From NCBI GenBank assembly GCA_003577245.1, contig QEVS01000013.1, positions 1-54,578 on the forward strand: DNA of 54,578 nucleotides, written 5' to 3'. Below are positions 7,775-14,836 of the stretch, piece by piece. This stretch comes from a bacterium (lineage in GTDB: Bacteria > Chloroflexota > Dehalococcoidia > Tepidiformales > Tepidiformaceae). Both the position numbers and the translations under genes were made by a program. The notes below the pieces were generated by a model, which saw nothing but the letters and a program-made list of their open reading frames with translations, was not told the DNA's origin and did no database searches. Positions within the stretch are counted from its first letter, which is position 1; each line of letters begins with the position of its first letter.

Positions 7775-7995
7775 TGCGCCTCGATCTTCCGAATCGTGAG
7801 CACGAACCAGCCCTCTTCGGGCCGGAGCGTCGCGGCGAATCCTCGCCGTTCGAGCTCCGGGTAGAGCAGGAGCGGGTCGCGGTCCATGAGCGCGATGAGC
7901 TCGGCGCCGTCATCGAGCTCGGAGAGTGCCGAGAGGATGCGCACCATGGGCTCGGGAGGCTGCAGGCCACGGTTGTCCAGTTCGATGTTAGCCAT
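7771..7995 (-). CDS. DUF2249 domain protein (TusA-like fold)
   Basis: A 74-residue single-domain protein with a DUF2249 pattern: N-terminal ELDNRGLQPPEPMVRILSALSEL, then GAELIALMDRDPLLLYPELERRGF and a terminal beta strand GWFVLTIRK. This family has the TusA-like alpha/beta fold but lacks the TusA cysteine; here D7-N-R-G-L-Q-P-P replaces Cys-Pro. It is commonly encoded beside NO-reduction and hemerythrin genes. I chose the ATG at 7995 because upstream codons to 8037 have no ribosome-binding sequence and lie in the divergent promoter. It is the first gene of the operon with the heme-copper-like protein (4-base ATGA overlap) and the DUF59 protein. Confidence 0.8.
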   Translation of the reverse strand: MANIELDNRGLQPPEPMVRILSALSELDDGAELIALMDRDPLLLYPELERRGFAATLRPEEGWFVLTIRKIEAQ

Positions 7996-8071
7996 AGCCT
8001 TTACGTTCCGTTTTGGGCGTGTGCGAGAAAGCGACAAAAGTCACACGGACTTCGTCCCGCACGGTTCAACA

Positions 8072-8102
8072 CTCGTCTGGCAGACGCAAACAGACAGACG
8101 AG
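8072..8102. promoter_or_regulatory. Palindromic operator-like site overlapping the MMPL exporter start region
   Basis: Two nested dyads lie just upstream of the exporter GTG: CGTCTG-G-CAGACG at 8074-8086, and a wider one with arms CTCGTCTG (8072-8079) and CAGACGAG (8095-8102). The right arm ends in the ribosome-binding region (ACGAGGTG). A repressor bound here would block transcription or translation of the exporter. TetR-family repressors often control MMPL pumps through such sites, but no repressor gene is adjacent. Confidence 0.5.
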
Positions 8103-8110
8103 GTGAAGAC

Positions 8111-10303
8111 GTGGGCGAAAAGGCGGCGTTGCTTGAGCGATGGGGACGGTTTTCCGTGCGGAGAAGGTGGTGGGTTGTGGGGGCGTGGGTGGTTGGGCTG
8201 GCGTTGCTGGGACTGGCCGCACGGCCGCTTTCCGAAGGAACGGTAAACAGCCTCGGTATCCCCGGGGCCGAGTCGCAGGAGGCCGTTGACCTCCTCCAGG
8301 CCTCGTTCCCGGAGCGCTCGGGCGACTACGGCGACATCGTCTTCAAGGCGCCGGCCGGGCTTGATGACCCCGGCGTCCGGGAGGGCATTGAGGCGCTGCT
8401 GGCAGGGGTGGCCACGGTTCCCGAGGTTGTTGCGGTCAGCTCACCCTACCAGGCGGCGGGGGCGATGCTCTCAGCCGATGGGACGGTGGGCATCGCCCGT
8501 GTCCAATTCTCCAGGGGCGCCGATGAGGTCAGCACTGCCAGCGTGAAGGAAGTCGAACGTCTGATCGAGGCGGCCCGTTCAGAGGCGTTGCAGGTGGAGT
8601 TCGGGGGTCCCGTTCCCGCCGGGCAAGAGCGTGAAGGGCCGAACGAGTCCACCATTCTCGGGCTCATTGCCGCCCTCATCATCCTGCTCGTGCTTTTCCG
8701 GACGCTGGTGCCGACGGCGCTGCCGCTCGTGACGGCCATGTCGGGGTTGGCGGCGGGTTTCGCCATTGTGTTTTCGATGACGGCCATTGTGGACCTGAGC
8801 AAGTTCGCGCCCAACATCGGGGCGATGATCGGGCTGGGCGTCGGCATCGATTACGCGTTGTTCATTGTGGCGCGGCACAGGGAGCAGGTACTGGCCGGGC
8901 ACACCGTCGAAGAGGCGGCGGGGATTGCGCTGGCCACGGCGGGAAAGTCGGTGGTCTTCGCCGGGGGAGTGGTGGTCACCTCGCTCCTGGGGCTCTTTCT
9001 GATGGGCATTCCCTTTGTGGGCTGGCTCGGCGCGGCGGCGGCGGCGATGGTTGCGGTGGCCGTGGTGGTGGCGATGACGCTGCTTCCCGCCCTGCTGGGG
9101 ATAGCGGGTCGCACGGTGGTTTACCTCGGCCGGCGCCGGCGCAACGACACGGCCGCGATAGACCACGAGGCGAGCGCCTGGTACCGGCTCGGACAGTCGA
9201 TCATGCGGCGGCCCTACGTTTTCCTTGGCGTGAGCACGGCGATCCTCGTGGTCCTCAGCATCCCCGTGCTCGACCTGCGCCTGGGGTCGGCCGACGCGGG
9301 CAACAACCCGGTCACGAAGACCACCCGGCGTGCCTACGACATCACAAGCGAGGCCTTTGGCCCGGGGGCGAATGGTCCGCTCACGGTGGTGATCCAGGGC
9401 GCCGGGACTGAGAGGCTGAACGACATCAGGGAAGCGATCGCGGCGTCCGGGAACGTGGCGGCCGTGAGCCAGCCCGTGGTCAATGCGGCAGGTGACACGG
9501 CGATCATCGCCGTCACTCCCGGCACGGCGCCGCAGGATCAGGCCACAAGCGACCTGGTGCATCGCCTTCGCGACGATATTCTGCCCGGCGCTGCCGGGGA
9601 TGGGGTCACAACCTACGTGGCGGGTACGACTGCGCGCTACATCGACATCGCCGACCGCATTGGCGACAGGCTGCCGCTCTTTTTCGCGCTGGTGATAGGG
9701 ATCAGCTTCATTCTGCTGACGGTCGTGTTCAGGTCGCTCCTCATCCCGCTGAAGGCGGCTCTGATGAACCTGCTTTCAATTGGCGCGGCTTATGGCGTGA
9801 TCGTGGCGGTCTTCCAGTGGGGCTGGGGCCTCGCCCTGACGGGCGCCGACCGCACGGGCCCGGTGGAGTCGTTCCTGCCCATGATGCTCTTCGCGGTCCT
9901 CTTCGGGCTCTCAATGGACTACGAGGTGTTTCTCGTGAGCCGCATCCGCGAGGAGTTCCTGAAGTCTGGCGACAACGCGAGGTCGGTGGCGCGCGGGCTG
10001 ACATCGACCGCGAGCGTCATTACGGCGGCGGCAACGATCATGGTGGTGGTGTTCCTCAGCTTCGTGATGAACGACCAGCGGGTGGTGAAGGAATTCGGGC
10101 TCGGGCTGGCGGTTGCCGTTTTCATCGACGCAACCGTGGTGAGGCTGCTGCTCGTGCCGGCCACCATGGAGTTGATGGGCTCGTGGAACTGGTGGCTGCC
10201 GGGCTGGCTCGACCGGGTGTTGCCACGCATATCGATAGAGGGAACGGAATCGGTGCCCGCGAACAACGCCGTTCCCGTTGGCGCGGGCGCCCCGGGCCGT
10301 TAG
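8111..10303 (+). CDS. MMPL/RND-superfamily exporter
   Basis: A 730-residue transporter of the MMPL branch of the RND superfamily, with an N-terminal membrane anchor (WWVVGAWVVGLALLGLAARP), an extracytoplasmic domain (about 50-180), five to six helices, a second extracytoplasmic domain (about 380-510) and a second helix bundle. The proton-relay Asp-Tyr pairs are visible as GVGIDYALFIVARHRE and GLSMDYEVFLVSRIREE. The family exports lipids, polyketides or hydrophobic compounds. I selected the GTG at 8111, preceded by GAGGTGAAGAC; upstream in-frame codons are antisense to the DUF2249 gene. Palindromes lie at the start (8072-8102). The substrate is unknown and no adaptor or lipid-synthesis gene is adjacent. 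Confidence 0.93.
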   Translation: MGEKAALLERWGRFSVRRRWWVVGAWVVGLALLGLAARPLSEGTVNSLGIPGAESQEAVDLLQASFPERSGDYGDIVFKAPAGLDDPGVREGIEALLAGVATVPEVVAVSSPYQAAGAMLSADGTVGIARVQFSRGADEVSTASVKEVERLIEAARSEALQVEFGGPVPAGQEREGPNESTILGLIAALIILLVLFRTLVPTALPLVTAMSGLAAGFAIVFSMTAIVDLSKFAPNIGAMIGLGVGIDYALFIVARHREQVLAGHTVEEAAGIALATAGKSVVFAGGVVVTSLLGLFLMGIPFVGWLGAAAAAMVAVAVVVAMTLLPALLGIAGRTVVYLGRRRRNDTAAIDHEASAWYRLGQSIMRRPYVFLGVSTAILVVLSIPVLDLRLGSADAGNNPVTKTTRRAYDITSEAFGPGANGPLTVVIQGAGTERLNDIREAIAASGNVAAVSQPVVNAAGDTAIIAVTPGTAPQDQATSDLVHRLRDDILPGAAGDGVTTYVAGTTARYIDIADRIGDRLPLFFALVIGISFILLTVVFRSLLIPLKAALMNLLSIGAAYGVIVAVFQWGWGLALTGADRTGPVESFLPMMLFAVLFGLSMDYEVFLVSRIREEFLKSGDNARSVARGLTSTASVITAAATIMVVVFLSFVMNDQRVVKEFGLGLAVAVFIDATVVRLLLVPATMELMGSWNWWLPGWLDRVLPRISIEGTESVPANNAVPVGAGAPGR

Positions 10304-10353
10304 GGCGAAAGCGCCGGAGTCAACCTGCGCCGGGGCCGGTGTACCATTCGCGC

Positions 10354-10638
10354 ATGTACTACGTTCTGCTGTACGACTACATTCCCGGCATACTCGAGCG
10401 GCGCGGGCCCTTCCGGCCGGACCACCTCGACCTCGTTCGCTCATGCCACGAACGGGGCGAGCTGGTTATGGCAGGAGCGTGGAACGACCCCGTCGATGGT
10501 GCGCTGTTCATCTTCAAGGCGGAGGGGCCTGAGCCCATAGAGGCGTTCGTGGAATCGGACCCGTACGTGAAGAACGGCCTTGTAGCGGCCCACCGAATCC
10601 GCGGATGGAACGTGGTGGCCGGGGCTGCGGAGAAGTAA
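10354..10638 (+). CDS. YciI-family protein
   Basis: A 94-residue protein with the YCII ferredoxin-like fold pattern: MYYVLLYDYIPGILERRGPFR, the central HLDLVRSCHERGELVMAGAW with the conserved His-Leu, GALFIFKAEGPEPIEAFVESDPYVKNGLV, and a terminal IRGWNVV strand. Characterised relatives are mostly of unknown function; some act as small dehydrochlorinases or fused accessory domains. TACCAT lies 6 bases before the ATG and there is no ribosome-binding sequence, so it may be leaderless. It follows the MMPL gene by 50 bases with no obvious terminator. Confidence 0.88.
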   Translation: MYYVLLYDYIPGILERRGPFRPDHLDLVRSCHERGELVMAGAWNDPVDGALFIFKAEGPEPIEAFVESDPYVKNGLVAAHRIRGWNVVAGAAEK

Positions 10639-10781
10639 CCGGGGCTCTACGTCTGCCGAGGCCGCGAAGCAGCCCGGGCTGTAACGCCAGCACGCCCGGG
10701 CACGGACCAGCCGGCCGCCTTCGCCAGCGCGGCAGCGGGGTCTTAAGATGCTACGGACTCGAATTGACACGGAGGCTTGCT

Positions 10782-11300
10782 GTGGACATCCGCGACCTGC
10801 TGATTGATGGCATTGAGCAACTCACGAGCTGGATGGACGACGCCCTGAAGGACCTGAGCGCCGAGCAGGTGAACTGGAACCCGCCGGGGAACGCCGTAAG
10901 CGTGGGCTTCAACGCCTGGCACGTGATGCGGACGTCCGACAACATCGTGAACTTCGTGTTCAAGAAGACGCCGCCTATCTGGATGGCGCAGGGCTACGTC
11001 GAAAAGCTTGGCCTGCCCAAGGTGGAGCAGGGCACGGGGATGAGCCTGGAGGATGCCCATTCGATCAGCATTTCGAGCGTCGATCTGCTGCGCGAGTACG
11101 GCCGGAAAGTGGGCGCCGACGCGGTGGCCTTCCTGAAGGAAGTCCCGGTGGAAGCGCTGGAAGAGGTGCAGATGATCAAGCCGCTGGGAGAGATGCCGAA
11201 GTGGAGAGTGGTGCGCCAGGTGATCATGACGCATGGGTTCATGCACCTCGGCGAGATAAACGCCCTCAAGGGACAGATGGGATTCAAGTTCGCCATCTAG
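10782..11300 (+). CDS. DinB-superfamily protein
   Basis: A 172-residue four-helix protein of the DinB/YfiT superfamily. Likely metal-ligand histidines are in FNAWHVMRTSDNIV (helix 2) and THGFMHLGEINALKGQMG near the C-terminus, the usual three-His arrangement. Relatives include thiol (bacillithiol/mycothiol)-dependent transferases and stress-induced proteins; the specific reaction here is unknown. The GTG start is set by GGAGG at 10771-10775 with a 6-base spacer. Upstream in-frame residues have no ribosome-binding sequence and pass through a GC-rich gap with two GCCCGGGC palindromes (10672-10679 and 10694-10701). Confidence 0.85.
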   Translation: MDIRDLLIDGIEQLTSWMDDALKDLSAEQVNWNPPGNAVSVGFNAWHVMRTSDNIVNFVFKKTPPIWMAQGYVEKLGLPKVEQGTGMSLEDAHSISISSVDLLREYGRKVGADAVAFLKEVPVEALEEVQMIKPLGEMPKWRVVRQVIMTHGFMHLGEINALKGQMGFKFAI

Positions 11301-11356
11301 ATACTTAGCGTTCGCTAGTATGCAAGGCTGGCCCCGCCACATAGAATGCCGTCGGC

Positions 11357-12844
11357 ATGGCAGGCGAGAACGAATGCAGCCGATGCGGAAGTGAGCTCCG
11401 GGAAGGGGCGCGCTTCTGCGTGAAATGCGGTGCAGCGGTCGCGGCCGCGGGCGCCGGTGGTGCGGGCTCGGCAGCAGGCGCCATCGCGGCCGGTTCGCCA
11501 GGAGAATCAGCCGGAGGACCAGCTGACGCTGCCGCTGCGCCGGGCGAACCGATGGCCGGCATGGGCGCTGGATCCGACGCCGCCGCTGCGCCGGGCGAAC
11601 CGATAGCGGGCATGGGCGCCGGGTCCGACGCCGCCGCTGCGCCCGGCGAACCGATGGCCGGCATGGGCGGCGGGTCCGACGCCGCCGCTGCGCCGGGCGA
11701 ACCGATGGCCGGCATGGGCGCCGGGTCCGACGCCGCCGCTGCGCCGGGCGAGCCGATGGCGGGCATGGGCGCCGGGTCCGACGCCGCCACTGCGCCGGGC
11801 GAGCCGATGGCGGGAATGGGCGCCGGATCCGACGCCGCCGCTGCGCCCGGCGAACCGATGGCGGGAATGGGATCGGTCCAACCTCCCGCTCCCCCTCCGC
11901 CGCCGCCTCTTCCTCCGCCTCCACCACCATCGCCTCCTCCTCCTCCGGCTCCGCCGCCGGTTCCGCCTGGAAAGGGAACTACCTGCCCGGCCTGCGGTGC
12001 GCCACTGGCGCCGGGCGCCCAGTTCTGCGGCGTCTGCGGGGCACAGGCTCCGGGGGCAGGACAGGCCGACCCCACTTCCTGGTTGCCGGCGGGCTGCCTG
12101 GGAATGCTCTCCCGCTGGCAATCGCTTGCGGCGCTTGGCGCGGTGATCGTGGCCGCCGCGGTCGTGGCGGGGCTCTGTCTGACGGCTGATGACAAGAAGG
12201 AGAACTTCCGCGCGGACCAGGGGGGAGATGCTTCGGCAACACCGGAGGAGACCACGGACGCCTCGCCCACGGGCCGGGGAGCGTCGCCCACGGGCCGGGC
12301 GGCGTCGCCGTCTCCACGCTCAAGCGGAACCGCGGCAACAAGCCCTTCGGCCGCTGCGTCGCCATCGAAACCGGCGACTTCAGGTGGCACTGCAGGCACG
12401 ACCATGACACCACCGCCGCCGACCGCGGCTCCCCCCACGAACGCACCACCGCCAACGGCGACTCCGACAAACACGCCAACGCCGACTAAGACGCCCACGC
12501 CCACGAAGACGCCGACACCAACTTCGACGCCCACACCGACGGCGACACCGATCTTGTACACGTTTGCCGCTGGGCTCGCGGGCGGCCACCACGTGGGCAA
12601 CCAGCTCGACATCTGCTGGCAGATTGGGCCCGCAGGCTTTCCGTACAGCATCACCCTCAAACAGGTACAGCCCCCGGGTGCGCCCTTCCAGACAACGCTC
12701 TACTTCGGAAGCGGCGGTCCGGTGGAGTGCTTCAACGGCTTCCTCGAGGCGTCGGACGTGCCGGGCGTTCAGTTCACTCTGACCGTGCTCATCAACGGCG
12801 TGACGCTCAACGAGACGTCTCCGTTTTGGACGGTGAACCCGTAA
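11357..12844 (+). CDS. Double zinc-ribbon membrane protein with tandem 17-residue repeats, poly-Pro and Thr/Pro stalk
   Basis: A 495-residue mosaic protein of unknown function. Order: zinc ribbon 1 (C7-x2-C10 ... C21-x2-C24), seven tandem copies of a 17-residue unit SDAAAAPGEPMAGMGAG (residues 56-172), a proline tract (about 175-205), zinc ribbon 2 (CPACG...CGVCG), one transmembrane helix (SLAALGAVIVAAAVVAGLCL), a Ser/Thr/Pro-rich outside stalk ending in TPTxTPTP repeats, and a roughly 95-residue C-terminal beta-rich domain with two cysteines. The layout predicts zinc ribbons inside and a displayed domain outside. TAGAAT at 11342-11347 precedes the ATG by 9 bases with no ribosome-binding site, suggesting a leaderless transcript. 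It converges on a Ser/Thr kinase gene with a similar Ala/Pro-rich linker and extracellular domain, a possible functional partner. Confidence 0.8.
   Translation: MAGENECSRCGSELREGARFCVKCGAAVAAAGAGGAGSAAGAIAAGSPGESAGGPADAAAAPGEPMAGMGAGSDAAAAPGEPIAGMGAGSDAAAAPGEPMAGMGGGSDAAAAPGEPMAGMGAGSDAAAAPGEPMAGMGAGSDAATAPGEPMAGMGAGSDAAAAPGEPMAGMGSVQPPAPPPPPPLPPPPPPSPPPPPAPPPVPPGKGTTCPACGAPLAPGAQFCGVCGAQAPGAGQADPTSWLPAGCLGMLSRWQSLAALGAVIVAAAVVAGLCLTADDKKENFRADQGGDASATPEETTDASPTGRGASPTGRAASPSPRSSGTAATSPSAAASPSKPATSGGTAGTTMTPPPPTAAPPTNAPPPTATPTNTPTPTKTPTPTKTPTPTSTPTPTATPILYTFAAGLAGGHHVGNQLDICWQIGPAGFPYSITLKQVQPPGAPFQTTLYFGSGGPVECFNGFLEASDVPGVQFTLTVLINGVTLNETSPFWTVNP
11522..11872 (+). repeat. Seven tandem 51-bp in-frame coding repeats
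   Basis: Seven head-to-tail copies of a 51-base unit encoding (A/S)DAAAAPGEP(M/I)AGMGAG. Changes are few: Ile for Met in copy 2, Gly for Ala near the end of copy 3, Thr for Ala in copy 6, and a short last copy ending GMGS. Third-position differences (for example GGATCC versus GGGTCC at the joint) show that the copies have partly diverged. Near-identity suggests recent slippage or unequal crossing-over; copy number probably varies between strains. Confidence 0.95.
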
Positions 12845-12861
12845 CCTGGCGCCCTGCCGGG

Positions 12862-14811
12862 CTACTGCCCCACGGATTTCCCGCTGATTGAGCAGTTGGC
12901 CTGCGTGTAGCGCTCCACCACAGCCGCTTCCTTCACGGTCTTCTCATCGGCGAAGTTGATGGTGACGGTGGCCTGCCCGACTTCGCCCGTGCTGGCGGCG
13001 ACCGGGTAGGCGAAGGTGAAGCCGGGCTGACGAAAGGTGAAGCTCCCGAGAACCGTCTCCTTGTCGCGGATGCCGGTCACGGTCACCCTGTCGCCGTCGC
13101 GAATGACTTGGCCGCCTGCCGCGGGGGTGAACCGGAAAGCCACGTTGTAGCGATCTCCGGCCTTCGCACCGAAGGCGCAGGTGGTTTCGGCCACAACAAA
13201 GGTGAACGCCCAGCGGTCAAGCACGGCGATGGAACCACCGGCGGATGGGGAAGCCGCGGGGGAGGAACCGGGGGCCGTAGCCCCGGCCGGGACGGTGACT
13301 GTTTGCGAAGCCAGTGGACTGCCTGAGGCTGCGGGCGGCTGGCCGTCATCATCTTTGTCGCCGCCCCCGGCGATGGCAAAGGCGGCAATTGCCGCGGCCG
13401 CGAGGGCGGCGGCCGCGGCTCCCATCCCGAACAGGGCCACCCGGTTCGACCGGCGGCCGGGGGAGACGCCTGCCGGCTGCACCATCACGTTGACGAAGGC
13501 GAGGCGCTCGCCGTCGGGCCCCAGGGCGGCGAGCTGGAAATCGACCGGGCCCGGCGCCCCGGCCGTCCGGCGCAGGGGATGTACCTCCACCGGCAGCCAC
13601 CGGGCCTCTCCCGGCCCAAGCGAGGCCTCGGGTGTGACCATGACCGCCAGCGAGCCCGAAGGTTCGCTCGCAGCAAGCGTCAGTTGCAGAGGGTGTCCGG
13701 CGAGGTTTTCGAGGAGAAGCTGGTAGTGGATGTCGCCGGCCGGGCCCTGGGCGGGCTCGGAGACAGACATGCGCAATGAGGCTGCCCCGGGAGACGGAGA
13801 GGGCGGCACGAGCGGCCTTCCCGGCGGGGGACCGGCCATGCGAGTCTGCGCGACGGCCGGGTCGCCCAAAGGTGAGCCGCCCGCGACGCGGGTCTGCCCG
13901 GCGTAGCCTGCCGGAGGAGGCGCGGCGCCCGGGTGGAGTGAGGGAGGAGCGGCGGCCATCGGCGACGGCGGTTGCCCTTTGAGATAGGCGGCACGTGCGC
14001 GTTCGAGTGCCCCGGCGAGCTCAGTGGCCGTCTGGTAGCGGTCGCGTGGGTCTTTTTCGAGGCAGCGTCGCAGCGGATTGAGCACCGAATCGGGGAGGTG
14101 AGCGAGGGAATCCATGGCGACAGGCATGGCCTGGTGCTGCCTGACGACATCCCAGGCGGTGGCGCCACGGAACGGGGGCTGGCCTGCGAGCATGCAGTAG
14201 AGAGTGGCGCCGAGGGCGTAGATGTCGGTCCGGTGGTCGATCTCACCGAGCGCCTGTTCGGGGGCGGCGAACTCGGCCGTGCCGGTGAAGCCCCCGGCAA
14301 GCGTCTGGCCCGCGCCACCGGCGCTGCGGGCAATGCCGAAGTCAGCGACCTTCACGCTGCCGTCGGCCGCCAGCAGGATGTTGTCTGGCTTTATGTCGCG
14401 ATGGATAACGCTGCGGGCAGCGGCTTCTTCGAGAGCGCGCGCGGCATCGATGGCGATGCGAAGGGCCTCATCGGGCACGAAGGGGCCTCGCTCGGCGAGC
14501 AGGTCGCCGACGGAGGCGCCTTCCACGAACTCCATGACCAGAAAAAAGGACTGGCCGGTGATGCCGAAGTCGAGGAGGCGCACCGTGTAGGGCGAGCGAA
14601 GAAGCGCGGCAATGTGGGCTTCGCGCTCGAAGCGCTCGCGGAAACCGGCATCCTGGGCCGCGAGCCAGGGGTGCAGGAGCTTGACGGCGACGCGGCTGCC
14701 GTCGCGGGCGTCGGTAGCTTCGAAGACTGCGCCCATGGCGCCTTCGCCGATCTTGCGGACGAGCCGGTACTGCTTTATCTGGGTCAGGGTCCGGTCATCC
14801 GGGCTGGTCAT
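12862..14811 (-). CDS. Membrane-anchored Ser/Thr protein kinase (Hanks type, PknB-like)
   Basis: A 649-residue kinase. The catalytic domain occupies residues 15-275, with the glycine loop GEGAMGAVFE (22-31), Lys44 in VAVKLL, catalytic HRDIKPDN (137-144), DFG (157-159) and FTGTAEFAAPEQ in the activation segment; all key residues are present. A Pro/Ala-rich linker and a roughly 110-residue beta domain (RMSVSEPAQGPAGDIHYQ onward) lead to one transmembrane helix (ALFGMGAAAAALAAAAIAAF). Outside lie a low-complexity stalk and a domain of about 110 residues with two cysteines. It is followed 25 bases away on the same strand by a triple-FHA ABC transporter gene; FHA domains bind phosphothreonine, so that transporter is a probable substrate or partner (inference). 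Confidence 0.95.
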   Translation of the reverse strand: MTSPDDRTLTQIKQYRLVRKIGEGAMGAVFEATDARDGSRVAVKLLHPWLAAQDAGFRERFEREAHIAALLRSPYTVRLLDFGITGQSFFLVMEFVEGASVGDLLAERGPFVPDEALRIAIDAARALEEAAARSVIHRDIKPDNILLAADGSVKVADFGIARSAGGAGQTLAGGFTGTAEFAAPEQALGEIDHRTDIYALGATLYCMLAGQPPFRGATAWDVVRQHQAMPVAMDSLAHLPDSVLNPLRRCLEKDPRDRYQTATELAGALERARAAYLKGQPPSPMAAAPPSLHPGAAPPPAGYAGQTRVAGGSPLGDPAVAQTRMAGPPPGRPLVPPSPSPGAASLRMSVSEPAQGPAGDIHYQLLLENLAGHPLQLTLAASEPSGSLAVMVTPEASLGPGEARWLPVEVHPLRRTAGAPGPVDFQLAALGPDGERLAFVNVMVQPAGVSPGRRSNRVALFGMGAAAAALAAAAIAAFAIAGGGDKDDDGQPPAASGSPLASQTVTVPAGATAPGSSPAASPSAGGSIAVLDRWAFTFVVAETTCAFGAKAGDRYNVAFRFTPAAGGQVIRDGDRVTVTGIRDKETVLGSFTFRQPGFTFAYPVAASTGEVGQATVTINFADEKTVKEAAVVERYTQANCSISGKSVGQ

Positions 14812-14836
14812 GGTGGCAGTCTCCCCGGGGACGCGC

